Shown here: positions 36,042 to 44,417 of the stretch, piece after piece
How positions within the stretch are numbered: the stretch's first letter is position 1
How the letters are laid out: every line of letters begins with the position of its first letter
NCBI RefSeq assembly: GCF_004153445.1
Contig: NZ_SDQC01000004.1
Span: 372,001-436,000, forward strand
Direction of reading: 5' to 3'
Length of the DNA: 64,000 nt
Source of the DNA: Allopusillimonas soli
GTDB taxonomy: Bacteria > Pseudomonadota > Gammaproteobacteria > Burkholderiales > Burkholderiaceae_B
The notes under the pieces: generated by a model
The model's database searches: none
The model's input: only the letters and a program-made list of their open reading frames with translations
Told to the model about the DNA's origin: nothing
Position numbers and translations under genes: made by a program

Positions 36042-36947
36042 ATGGAAACCGACTTTCTGAAAACCTTCACGCGCATTGCCGAGCTTGGCTCCATGGCCGA
36101 AGCAGCGCGGGACATGGGCCTGACGCCCGCCGCCGTTGCTCACCAGATCAAGGCGCTGGAGAAAGACCTGGGCGTTACGCTGATTGCACGTTCCGGTCGT
36201 ACTGTGGTGCCCACTGCGGCAGGGTACCGCCTGCTTGAGAAAGCCAGACCCGTCCTGGCGGATATGAATGGCCTGCGCGCCCTGGTCCAGGAGTCCGCCA
36301 TGCAGGGAGAGCTGCGGCTTGGCGTCATCAATTCCGCGCTGCACACACTCATTCCCGAAATGCTCGAACGCTATTGCAGGAAGTACCCCGACGTTCATGT
36401 GCATGTGCATGCTGATGTCTCGCCGCAACTTCTGCATCAGTTGCAGGAAGACATCATCGATCTGGCCGTTTGCCAGCATCCCGCCTTCGATTTGCCCAAG
36501 ACCCTGGGATGGTCCTTGCTACGCGAAGAGGCGCTGATCGTGATTGCGCATAAATCATTACAGCGCGAGCCGCCCCTGCATCTGCTGAAAACGCAGCCAT
36601 TCATTCGCTATGACCGCAAACTGGCCGGAGGCAGGCGGGCCGACGCTTTTCTTCGGGCACATCATATCGAGCCCAAGGCAAGTTTCGAGCTGGACTCGCT
36701 GCTTGCCATCGCACTCATGGTAGACCGCCGTCTTGGCGTCTCCCTGATCCCTGATTTCCGCTCCCCGCTGACCGCCACGCTGGATATTGCCGCTTTGCCG
36801 CTGGAGAATACCGGCAAGGCGCGCGCATTCGGCGTTCTATGGAAGCGGGAATCGCCGCGCGGCATGCTCGTACAGGCCATGGTGGAGCAGGCGCGGGAAA
36901 TGGCTGTCAAGTATGGGGAGGCGTATGAATATCAAGGACATCAGTAG
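36042..36947 (+). CDS. LysR family regulator (divergent from CitE/CoA-transferase operon)
   Basis: A 301-residue LysR regulator: winged helix METDFLKTFTRIAELGSMAE to LGVTLIARSGRTVVPTAAG, then an effector domain from LRLGVINSALH. It is closely related to the LysR at 60734 (shared FIRYDR, ELDSLL/ELASLL and IALMVDR-LGVSL stretches), so the two are paralogues. It diverges from the CitE-like/CoA-transferase operon, its most likely target, and overlaps the next LysR gene by 23 bp. Confidence 0.92.
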   Translation: METDFLKTFTRIAELGSMAEAARDMGLTPAAVAHQIKALEKDLGVTLIARSGRTVVPTAAGYRLLEKARPVLADMNGLRALVQESAMQGELRLGVINSALHTLIPEMLERYCRKYPDVHVHVHADVSPQLLHQLQEDIIDLAVCQHPAFDLPKTLGWSLLREEALIVIAHKSLQREPPLHLLKTQPFIRYDRKLAGGRRADAFLRAHHIEPKASFELDSLLAIALMVDRRLGVSLIPDFRSPLTATLDIAALPLENTGKARAFGVLWKRESPRGMLVQAMVEQAREMAVKYGEAYEYQGHQ

Positions 36948-37824
36948 CTTTCTGGCTGTAATTGAGGAGAAGTCTCTGCTGAAAGCCGCTGTAACGCTGG
37001 GCATAACGCAGCCAGCCTTGAGCAAGCGTATCAATCGGCTGGAAGATGAATTAAGTGTGAAGCTGTTCGAACGAAGTCCCTTCGGGATGGTGCCGACAGC
37101 TGCGGCGCGGGCGTTCTACGAACATGCAGTCAGGCTCTCGCGAGAGTATGGCGAGGCAATGCGTGTGGTCGGTGAAGTCGGTTTCGCCGAAAAAGCGACA
37201 ATACGGGTGGGTACCACACCCACCTGGGACAGGCTCGTCAACGAGGCATTGAGCCGCTATTTGCAGTGGCGCCCTGCGGCACGGCTTTACTTCACCGTCA
37301 TGCTGTCGGATATGCTGCTCGGTGCGCTTGCAAAAGGCGAAATTGACTTCGCAATCATAACGGCGTTGGAAATTCCTCCAGAGTTTAATGCTGTATGTAT
37401 CTTCAAAGAAGACGTGGTGCCGATCGTCCGTCAGGGGCACGCATTGAGCCATGCCGACAGCCAATTGAAGTTAGCGGACTTCCTGCAAGAAAAATGGATT
37501 TTGCCCAGGCCAGGCATACACCCGCGTGAGGAGATCAATAAGCTCTTCGCAAGCCATGGTCAGCCCTTCCCTCAGGTACAGGTCGAGATCAATGGCATCA
37601 ACGCATATAGCATATTCAATCTTCTAGCCAAAACGAATCTGGTTAGCCTATGCCCTTCATCGCTATTACCTACAGCGGCGTCGGCCGGACTGGTCCCGCT
37701 TGTCGTGCCTGAACTTAGCCTGGATTTTTTTCTGTACCTTGTCACCCGGCAGGGGGCTAAAGCCTCACCGAATGTGGAGTCTTTTATCTCTCATTTTCTG
37801 GAATCAATCTCCCGAGAGCCGTGA
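36925..37824 (+). CDS. LysR family regulator, overlapping the previous LysR gene
   Basis: A 299-residue LysR protein starting MNIKDISSFLAVIEEKSLLK with helix LGITQPALSKRINRLE. The ATG at 36925 lies inside the previous gene, with GGGGAGG 4 nt upstream, so it is probably translationally coupled. Effector-domain sequence differs clearly from the upstream LysR, so this is not a tandem duplicate. Likely targets are the upstream divergent operon or the downstream hydrolase-Bug genes. Confidence 0.9.
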   Translation: MNIKDISSFLAVIEEKSLLKAAVTLGITQPALSKRINRLEDELSVKLFERSPFGMVPTAAARAFYEHAVRLSREYGEAMRVVGEVGFAEKATIRVGTTPTWDRLVNEALSRYLQWRPAARLYFTVMLSDMLLGALAKGEIDFAIITALEIPPEFNAVCIFKEDVVPIVRQGHALSHADSQLKLADFLQEKWILPRPGIHPREEINKLFASHGQPFPQVQVEINGINAYSIFNLLAKTNLVSLCPSSLLPTAASAGLVPLVVPELSLDFFLYLVTRQGAKASPNVESFISHFLESISREP

Positions 37825-37958
37825 CGCGTTCGAGGCTATCGATCACCGTAGTGGTTATAGCCTACCCTGATTTTGTTATATGGGTGCATGCAGACGCATC
37901 ACTAGAATGGTGTCGAAAATTCATCATCCTGATGTCTTTGAACTTGAAAGGGTATTCC

Positions 37959-38744
37959 ATGCCATTCGCTAATGCATCTGACGGCGTGAGTATTTATTAC
38001 GAAACTCATGGAGAAGGGCAGCCAATCATTTTTATTCACGGAGGCGGCGGAAACACGCTGGTCTGGTATCAGCAGGTGCCCTATTTTTCGAGGAAGTACA
38101 AGGTCATCACCGTGGATCTTCGAGGATTCAAGCATTCAGTATGCAGCCCCGACAGAACGCTCCCCCAGCATTTCTCAGAAGACATGCTTTCTGTGCTGGA
38201 CCATGCTGGCGTGGAAAAGGCTGTCTTTGCTTGTCAATCGCTCGGCGCATGGGCTGGTTTGCCGGTTGCTGTCCATCATCCGGAGCGTGTCCAGGCACTA
38301 TTCATAAGCGGATCTCCCACGCCCGCCTACTCGCCCCGGACATGGAAGGTGCTGGAGGATGCCGCTCGCACCTTTGATTACAAGCAGGCTGATATGCGAG
38401 CGACTGGCATAGGGTGGAATAAGGCGAACTTGGAGAGTCGGCCGGAGCTGCTTTTTCTCTATAGTCAGCTGAAAGGCTTGAATCCTTCCGGGTTTCGCGC
38501 GGAAACGATGACCGCCGACGAGGTTCGAATATTGCCCGAACATTTTCGTGGTTATGCCATACCTACCATGGTGTGTGGCGGCAGCCACGACGACTTCCTC
38601 ACACCGACATTGCACGAAGATGTTGCCAGGATAATTCCGGGCGCATCGGCCCACACTTTTGTAGACGCTGGGCATTCTGCTTATTTTGAAACACCTGACG
38701 AATACAACAGTGTTCTGCAGGCATTCATCGACCAGTACGGTTAA
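37959..38744 (+). CDS. Alpha/beta hydrolase (atypical nucleophile elbow)
   Basis: A 261-residue alpha/beta-fold hydrolase with oxyanion motif IIFIHGGGGNT and catalytic His in VDAGHSAYFETP. The nucleophile elbow reads FACQSLGAWAG, so the usual Gly before the Ser-containing turn is replaced by Cys; Ser remains as the nucleophile. GGSHDDFLTP probably carries the acidic residue. The start ATG 37959 has AAGG upstream. A Bug receptor gene follows 83 bp later. It could be a C-C or ester hydrolase of the aromatic pathway, for instance acting on a ring-cleavage product. Confidence 0.83.
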   Translation: MPFANASDGVSIYYETHGEGQPIIFIHGGGGNTLVWYQQVPYFSRKYKVITVDLRGFKHSVCSPDRTLPQHFSEDMLSVLDHAGVEKAVFACQSLGAWAGLPVAVHHPERVQALFISGSPTPAYSPRTWKVLEDAARTFDYKQADMRATGIGWNKANLESRPELLFLYSQLKGLNPSGFRAETMTADEVRILPEHFRGYAIPTMVCGGSHDDFLTPTLHEDVARIIPGASAHTFVDAGHSAYFETPDEYNSVLQAFIDQYG

Positions 38745-38827
38745 CAACCGACGCACGTCATCGACCCTGAAATTCGCGTGGATGGACTGTCGGCCATGGC
38801 GCGGCGGCAGCCAAGGAGGATTCAATC

Positions 38828-39811
38828 ATGAAAGGCAATTATGCTGTGCGGATGGCCATTGCGGTCATTGCATGGGCAGTTTCAATTCCGGTTTTTGCAC
38901 AAGCCGAGACTGCTCCCAAGATTATCAAGTTCATTGTTGCCAGTTCGGCAGGGTCGCCGATTGACATCATTGCCAGAAAATTGGCGGACGTGATTTCGAA
39001 AGATATGGACTCGCAAGTGATTGTGATGAACAAAGGGGGGGCGGGTGGCACTATAGCTGTAAAAGAGCTGCTCAAAGCCCCTGCTGATGGCTCAGCATTC
39101 TTGATTACCACGGACTCGGTGCTTACAGCGCCGTTTCTCATAAAGGACGCGGATTACAATCCTTTGGAAAGCTTTTCATACATCAGCAAGGTAGCGGCCG
39201 CCGGTGCTGTTTTGATCGCGAATGTGAATGTTGAAGCTGACAACCTGACGGAATTGGTAGCGCATCAAAAAGCGAGCAAAAGCCCTCTTGCATACGGCTC
39301 ATGGGGAATTGGAACTTTGCCAGTCCGTGTAATGAGCAGTTTGGCCGAGCGGGCCAGTATCAGTATGGAAGAGATTCCGTATCAAGGTTCGCCTCCGGCC
39401 ATTCAGGACTTGCTGGGTGGACATATCCCGCTGACATTTACGGGGGCGAATGTTGCCGAACCGCTGGTAAAGCAGAATCTCGTTAAGGCCCTGGCAATTG
39501 TCAGCGACAAACGATCCATGTTGTTGCCCGATGTTCCGACGTTTAGCGAGTCGGGATACCGGGATTATATTTTTTCCAATAAGGCCTGGGTGGGCGTTTT
39601 AGGGTCCGCCAGGCTTTCACCAACCGTCGTGCGTCACATGGACGGCGTCATCAATGCGGCGTTGAGCACCCGTGCCATGCATAACTTCTTCTCCGATATC
39701 GGTTTCGACGTCCTGGCGCTGGGGCCAGACGCGTTCAAAAAAGAAACGGAGAAGGAGTCGCATGTTCTGCGCACTCTGCTTCAGGACAAACTGAGTCTAA
39801 CGCCCCAGTAA
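38828..39811 (+). CDS. Bug/TctC-type periplasmic solute receptor (divergent member)
   Basis: A 327-residue receptor with signal peptide ending near VFAQA. Family landmarks are present but divergent: FIVASSAGSPIDIIARKLA, VIVMNKGGAGGTIAVKELL, PADGSAFLITT and LLPDVPTFSESGYRDY. The segment normally reading ENKPGA is NKGGAG here. AAGGAGG precedes the ATG. It follows the hydrolase gene on the same strand and is followed by a hairpin, which separates it from the regulated aromatic operon at 40029. Confidence 0.88.
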   Translation: MKGNYAVRMAIAVIAWAVSIPVFAQAETAPKIIKFIVASSAGSPIDIIARKLADVISKDMDSQVIVMNKGGAGGTIAVKELLKAPADGSAFLITTDSVLTAPFLIKDADYNPLESFSYISKVAAAGAVLIANVNVEADNLTELVAHQKASKSPLAYGSWGIGTLPVRVMSSLAERASISMEEIPYQGSPPAIQDLLGGHIPLTFTGANVAEPLVKQNLVKALAIVSDKRSMLLPDVPTFSESGYRDYIFSNKAWVGVLGSARLSPTVVRHMDGVINAALSTRAMHNFFSDIGFDVLALGPDAFKKETEKESHVLRTLLQDKLSLTPQ

Positions 39812-39861
39812 ATACGGCTGTCCATTCGTTCCATTCCACGCTTGCTTCGTCGCTAGTCCCG

Positions 39862-39890
39862 CCGCCTGCCCTGGGAATCCAGGCAGGCGG
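39862..39890 (+). terminator. Hairpin after the Bug gene
   Basis: CCGCCTGC pairs with GCAGGCGG, continuing after a bulged C into CTGG/CCAG around a GAAT loop. The strong stem starts 51 bp after the Bug stop and before the promoter of the next operon. The T-rich run is offset by about 16 nt, so it may be a weak or factor-assisted terminator. Confidence 0.5.
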
Positions 39891-39945
39891 CTGTGTATTT
39901 CAGCCAGATTTTTACAATTTCAATTGTCTTTAGTGTCAAATACTA

Positions 39946-39984
39946 GACGTTTATATTGACATAAACGTCAAAAAACAGTCTAAT
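39946..39984 (+). promoter_or_regulatory. Consensus-like sigma-70 promoter overlapped by a 9-bp inverted repeat operator
   Basis: TTGACA at 39956-39961 and TCTAAT at 39979-39984 are separated by the ideal 17 bp. The -35 box lies inside a perfect inverted repeat, GACGTTTAT-N6-ATAAACGTC (39946-39969). This is 45 bp upstream of the first gene of the aromatic-acid operon, whose AAGGAG ribosome site is at 40018-40023. A repressor bound here would block RNA polymerase; the TetR protein at 47386 is the best candidate. Confidence 0.7.
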
Positions 39985-40028
39985 AAGACAAATCATCTGA
40001 TTCTGGGGCGATCATCAAGGAGACAAGC

Positions 40029-41288
40029 ATGGCCAGCCGGAACACTTCCCATCTGATCACTGCCGGGTTTCTCAATACGGACTGGAACCCGCGCGATGTG
40101 CCTGCAAGCACAGTCACACGCAACGTCGTGCTGCGTACTGCCGATGGTGCGGCCACCTCGGGGGCGCTTTACCAGCCGTCAGGGGCGCGGCCTGACACGG
40201 TTGTCTGTGTTATGCACCCACGCGAGTTCATGGCGTGCCACTACCTCATCCCTGACATCGTTGCCTCGGGCATGGCGGCGTGGTCGCAAGGCTCGAGATC
40301 CATCGGCAACGACTTGAGGCTGGAGCATGAAACTGCGCTTCAGGACGTGGCGGCGGGCCTGCAGTTTCTGCGCAGCCAGGGGTTTCAGAAGATTGTGTTG
40401 CTGGGCAATTCGGGCGGGGCGGGCCTTTATGCCTTCTATGCGCATCAGTCGAGCCTTGCGCCATCAGATCGCATAAGCAAAACACCGGGCGGCAGGCGCA
40501 CAGCTTTGGATGCGTTGGACATGCCGAAAGTCCAGGGTATGGTGCTTATCGGTCCGCATCCTGGCCAAGGCGCGCTATTGGGAAACTGCATTGATCCTTC
40601 CGTTGCCGACGAAAACGATGCGTTGTCCGTCATACCCGAACTGGATCCATTGAATCCGGACAATGGCTACGAGCCGAACGGCGAGGCCCGGTACAAGCCC
40701 GAATTTATAGCCCGTTACAGAAGCGCCCAGATGGAGCGGGTCGCACGTCTGGATGACAGGGCGCTTCGGATGATCAAGGAACGCCTGTCTGCCCGCAAGG
40801 TTGCCAAGGACGCGGAGGAGCCAACGCAAGCTCAACGCCGCCTGGCAGCGCATACGCCGGTCATGACAGTCTGGCGTACCGATGCCGATCTACGCTGCCT
40901 GGATCTGAGCATGGATGCCTCTGATCGGCACGCCGGATCGTTGTGGGGCGCAAACCCCTACGCCTCCAACTACGGCGCTGTTGGGTTTGCCCGATTCTGT
41001 ACGCCTGAAAGCTGGTTGTCGACCTGGTCCGCCAGATCCTCGAACGCGAGCATTGCGCGCTCCGCCCCAAGCATCACCCAGCCTACGCTGATTGTGGAAT
41101 ACACCGGAGATCAAGCCTGCTTTCCTGGCGATGTGAAGGCGATCCGGGACGCGATCCCCGCAGTCGATAAAACACACCTGCGCATACGCGGAGATCACCA
41201 TGGCCGAGCACTGGCCGACGGAGAGGAACCGGGGCGCTATGCGGCTGGCCGTGAGCTGGGTTCGTGGCTGCGCGAGCGCTTCCTCTAG
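40029..41288 (+). CDS. Alpha/beta hydrolase, first gene of aromatic-acid operon
   Basis: A 419-residue alpha/beta hydrolase, longer than the usual 260-300. The nucleophile elbow KIVLLGNSGGAGLYAF (GNSGG) is clear. CVMHPREF may form the oxyanion region and LRIRGDHHGRAL the catalytic His near the C terminus. An extra, charged insertion (about residues 190-290) may form a lid. Ribosome site AAGGAG fits the start. It may release the aromatic acid from an ester, feeding the adenylating ligase encoded two genes downstream; that is inference. Confidence 0.82.
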   Translation: MASRNTSHLITAGFLNTDWNPRDVPASTVTRNVVLRTADGAATSGALYQPSGARPDTVVCVMHPREFMACHYLIPDIVASGMAAWSQGSRSIGNDLRLEHETALQDVAAGLQFLRSQGFQKIVLLGNSGGAGLYAFYAHQSSLAPSDRISKTPGGRRTALDALDMPKVQGMVLIGPHPGQGALLGNCIDPSVADENDALSVIPELDPLNPDNGYEPNGEARYKPEFIARYRSAQMERVARLDDRALRMIKERLSARKVAKDAEEPTQAQRRLAAHTPVMTVWRTDADLRCLDLSMDASDRHAGSLWGANPYASNYGAVGFARFCTPESWLSTWSARSSNASIARSAPSITQPTLIVEYTGDQACFPGDVKAIRDAIPAVDKTHLRIRGDHHGRALADGEEPGRYAAGRELGSWLRERFL

Positions 41289-41312
41289 AAATATGCCTTA
41301 GGAGAAAATGCA

Positions 41313-42212
41313 ATGAATTCAGTTTCAAACCACGAGCCCCGACTGAAGCTGCATGGCGTCGATCATACGGCCCGTCCCACTTGGCGGCTGCGTGAGACAG
41401 TCACCTTCTATCGGGACATTTTGGGGCTGCCGCTGGTGCATGTCATTTCAGCGCGCGGTTGGGGCCCGGAAACGCATCCCGATTTCCTGCATTTTTTCTT
41501 CGACAGTGGCCAGGGCAGCACAATTGCCTTCTTTTACTACCTTGGTTCCAAAGAGCCAGCCGCGCTGCAAGGGCGTAATCTCAAGCGGCCCGTACCCGAA
41601 GACCATGTGTTCGACGCCACGCATACAGCCTGGCTCGTTCAGAGCCAGGACGAGCTCCGGCTCTGGAAGAAAAAGCTGGAGGACGCCGGGCTGGATGTGT
41701 CCGTCGAAACGCGGCATGAGGTGATTGAGTCGGTTTATGTCAGGGATCCGAACGGTTATTTCATCGAGTTCACACGCAAACTGCGCCCCCTGGGCCGCGT
41801 GGATTCCATTGACGCCGACCTGACCATACAGGCGGCCATGCAGGAGGAAGACACAGCGCGCTCCGCTGGCGCTCTGGTTCAAAGTATTGACGATATCTGG
41901 GCACGCAAGGCCGTTCTTCTTGAGGAGCACCTCGCGCTTGGAAGCCCGGATTCCGCACCAGGGGTGCGTATCTTTGTGCCGCGCGTGGCGGAGTTTTCCT
42001 CCCTGATCGAGGAGGCGTCGGCACGCGGAGACTGCAAGGTGGTTGATACCGAGTTCTTCCAGTGTGTGGAATCGGATACGACCCTGGAGTTTCAGCGCAG
42101 GAAACTGCGCCTGAAGCCCGCCGTGTGGTATGGACTGTTCACGGGGGGCGTCAAGGGGACGATTGAAGTGCTGGATCGGGACAAGGTCCGTATTGCACCC
42201 GTAGTGCGCTAG
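41313..42212 (+). CDS. VOC-superfamily protein, candidate ring-cleaving dioxygenase
   Basis: A 299-residue protein with a metal-type VOC domain in its N-terminal half. Likely metal ligands are His in LHGVDHTARP (about residue 18), His in FDATHTAWLVQ (about 101) and Glu in DPNGYFIEFTRK (about 149), the spacing seen in extradiol dioxygenases and glyoxalases. The C-terminal half is less clear and may be a second, degenerate domain. Its place beside a ligase, hydroxylase and maleate isomerase suggests it opens the aromatic ring, since no cupin gentisate dioxygenase is present. An isomerase role is possible. Confidence 0.75.
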   Translation: MNSVSNHEPRLKLHGVDHTARPTWRLRETVTFYRDILGLPLVHVISARGWGPETHPDFLHFFFDSGQGSTIAFFYYLGSKEPAALQGRNLKRPVPEDHVFDATHTAWLVQSQDELRLWKKKLEDAGLDVSVETRHEVIESVYVRDPNGYFIEFTRKLRPLGRVDSIDADLTIQAAMQEEDTARSAGALVQSIDDIWARKAVLLEEHLALGSPDSAPGVRIFVPRVAEFSSLIEEASARGDCKVVDTEFFQCVESDTTLEFQRRKLRLKPAVWYGLFTGGVKGTIEVLDRDKVRIAPVVR

Positions 42213-42244
42213 CCAGGTGCCATATAAAAAACGTGGAGGAGAGC

Positions 42245-43939
42245 ATGATGCGGGACATTCGATACCCCATAGAAGGCGTAATCTATCATCCAGAGGAACG
42301 GGCGCGAGGGTACCTTGAGCGGAGCGTCTGGCGGCCCCAGACAGTGGGTGGCGTGCTCCGTGAAACTGCCAGCCGGTGCCCAGAACGCACAGCGCTGATT
42401 ACGGATGAAGGCAGTCTTACATTTCGTGAATTGGACGAACTGACAGACCGATTGGCTGCGGCCATGCTGAGGCTTGGGTTGCGCGCTCCCGATCGTGTCA
42501 TTTTTCAGATGGGCACGACAATCGAGACGGCGCTGGCATTGCTGGCTTGTTACAAGGCAGGGATTGTCCCTGTTTGTTCCTTGCCTCAGCACAGGCAACT
42601 CGAGATTGGCGCACTGATTCGCCAGACCGGAGCGCGAGGCTACTTCGTGCAGGGTGATTTCGGTCGCGCCGATCTGCCGGATTTCGCGGCTCAGATGATG
42701 GCTGATTATCCCGGCGTCGAGCATCTCATCGTGGCGCGGGGCAGTGCATCGCAAACGGGTCATGCCATGGGATCCATGATTGACGGCATGCCTTTGCTAC
42801 AGGCCAGGGAGCAGCTGTTCGGAAATGAGCCGGGCTGTGAAGACGTGCTGAGCTTCCAGCTTTCAGGCGGAACAACGGGATCGCCGAAGATCATTCCGAG
42901 ATTCCATGCCGAATACCTGGCCCACGCGCTTGCCTGTGCCCGCCGCTATCGACTTGATGAGACGGAACGCATTATCTGGGCCTTGCCCCTTCTACACAAT
43001 GCTGCCCAAGTCTACGTTCTTATGCCTGTAATCGCCATGGGTGTTTCCGCTGTCCTGATGCCCAGAGTCGACGTTCCGAGAATGATGGAGCTCATTGATC
43101 AACATAGGGTGACAAGAGCCATGTCGATAGGCCCGATCGCGCCGCAGATCATGGCCTATCCTGATCTTGCCCGCCATGATCTCTCGTCTTTGCGGCTGTT
43201 TATTACCATGAGTGCGGCCGATCATCTGGAGAGACATCTTGGTGTTCCGTGCTCCAACCTCTTCGGTATTACCGAAGGCCTATTGCTTGGATCGCCTGCG
43301 GACGCGCCAGACTACGTACGCCATCACACCCAGGGTAAATCAGGCTGTGTCGAAGATGAAATCGTTCTCCTTGAGCCGGAAAGCGAGACCCCGGTAAAGC
43401 CTGGCGAAATGGGTGAACTATGTTTTCGTGGGCCGGCAACATTACCGGGATTCTTCAATGCTCCGGATGCGAATGCGCGCTCGTTCACTGCCCACGGCTT
43501 CTATCGTACCGGTGACATGATGACCGCGCATGTCGTGGATGGAGATACCTTCTACACATTTGGAGGCCGTCTGCGCGACAACATCAATCGCGGTGGCGAG
43601 AAGATCGGTTGCGAGGAAGTGGAAGCGCTGATCAACACGCACCCCGCGGTTTCGGAAGCGCGATTGGTCGCCATGCCCGATCCCGTTTATGGCGAAAAGG
43701 GTTGCATCTTCATCATCCCCAGGCCGGGTTCGCTGGCTCCCTCGGTGCCGGAACTGGGGGCGTTTCTGGTCGAAAAAGGGCTGGCCAAGTACAAGTGCCC
43801 AGAACGCGTAGAACACATCGATGCCTTTCCTGTGACAAAGGTGGGAAAGCTTGACAAGGCTGCGCTACGCACGCGAATAGCGCAGGTGCTCAATCGCGAG
43901 GCTGCAATGCGGCGGGAGTCGGACGATGACCAAGATTGA
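42245..43939 (+). CDS. Aryl acid adenylating enzyme/CoA ligase (DhbE/EntE-like)
   Basis: A 564-residue ANL-superfamily ligase that adenylates an aromatic acid with ATP and probably forms its CoA thioester. Motifs are complete: FQLSGGTTGSPKIIPR (P-loop), FGITEG, YRTGDM and GGRLRDNINRGGEKI, with the catalytic Lys late in TKVGKLDKAAL. LPLLHNAAQV keeps the His-Asn pair which, in DhbE/EntE, contacts the ortho-hydroxyl of salicylate or 2,3-dihydroxybenzoate, so a 2-hydroxyaryl acid is the likely substrate. ATG 42245 is chosen for the GGAGGAG before it. It overlaps the thioesterase gene by 14 bp. Confidence 0.88.
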   Translation: MMRDIRYPIEGVIYHPEERARGYLERSVWRPQTVGGVLRETASRCPERTALITDEGSLTFRELDELTDRLAAAMLRLGLRAPDRVIFQMGTTIETALALLACYKAGIVPVCSLPQHRQLEIGALIRQTGARGYFVQGDFGRADLPDFAAQMMADYPGVEHLIVARGSASQTGHAMGSMIDGMPLLQAREQLFGNEPGCEDVLSFQLSGGTTGSPKIIPRFHAEYLAHALACARRYRLDETERIIWALPLLHNAAQVYVLMPVIAMGVSAVLMPRVDVPRMMELIDQHRVTRAMSIGPIAPQIMAYPDLARHDLSSLRLFITMSAADHLERHLGVPCSNLFGITEGLLLGSPADAPDYVRHHTQGKSGCVEDEIVLLEPESETPVKPGEMGELCFRGPATLPGFFNAPDANARSFTAHGFYRTGDMMTAHVVDGDTFYTFGGRLRDNINRGGEKIGCEEVEALINTHPAVSEARLVAMPDPVYGEKGCIFIIPRPGSLAPSVPELGAFLVEKGLAKYKCPERVEHIDAFPVTKVGKLDKAALRTRIAQVLNREAAMRRESDDDQD

Positions 43940-44417
43940 GTATGTGCTCCAGGAGACGCCGTTCATCGTCCGTCGCCGTGTCAAGTGGGGAGATTGCGAT
44001 CCCGCAGGCGTGGTCTACACGGTCATGTTCGCGGAGTACGTCATATCCGCCGCCGATCTGTTCTATGGCCGGCTCCTGGGCGGAACGCCGCAGCGCATCA
44101 AGGACAGCCAAGGATTCGGCACGCCGACACGCGCACTGACTTTTGATTTCCGCGCTTCGGTTTGGCCCGACGACGACCTTGATGTACGCGTGACCGTGGA
44201 GGATGTTCGTGACAGGACCTATTCCTTGTGCTTTGAAGGCAGCGTGCAGGAAAAAGTCGTCTTTGAGTCGAAGCTGACACCAATTTGTGTGGCGCGAGGG
44301 GAGCGGCGCGCCATCTCCATACCTGATGTGCTGCGCACGGCGCTGCTTTCATATCGGCAGGATTGCTGCCAGGGCAACCTCACGAGCAGTCCAAGACGTA
44401 AAGGAGTACAGCCATGA
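43926..44417 (+). CDS. 4-hydroxybenzoyl-CoA thioesterase-like hotdog protein
   Basis: A 163-residue hotdog-fold thioesterase. The active-site stretch VKWGDCDPAGVVYTVMFAEY is the 4HBT signature with the catalytic Asp. The product would be a free hydroxylated aromatic acid released from CoA. It overlaps the ligase gene by 14 bp and the monooxygenase gene by 4 bp, so all three are translated together, matching a ligase-hydroxylase-thioesterase sequence. Confidence 0.9.
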   Translation: MTKIEYVLQETPFIVRRRVKWGDCDPAGVVYTVMFAEYVISAADLFYGRLLGGTPQRIKDSQGFGTPTRALTFDFRASVWPDDDLDVRVTVEDVRDRTYSLCFEGSVQEKVVFESKLTPICVARGERRAISIPDVLRTALLSYRQDCCQGNLTSSPRRKGVQP

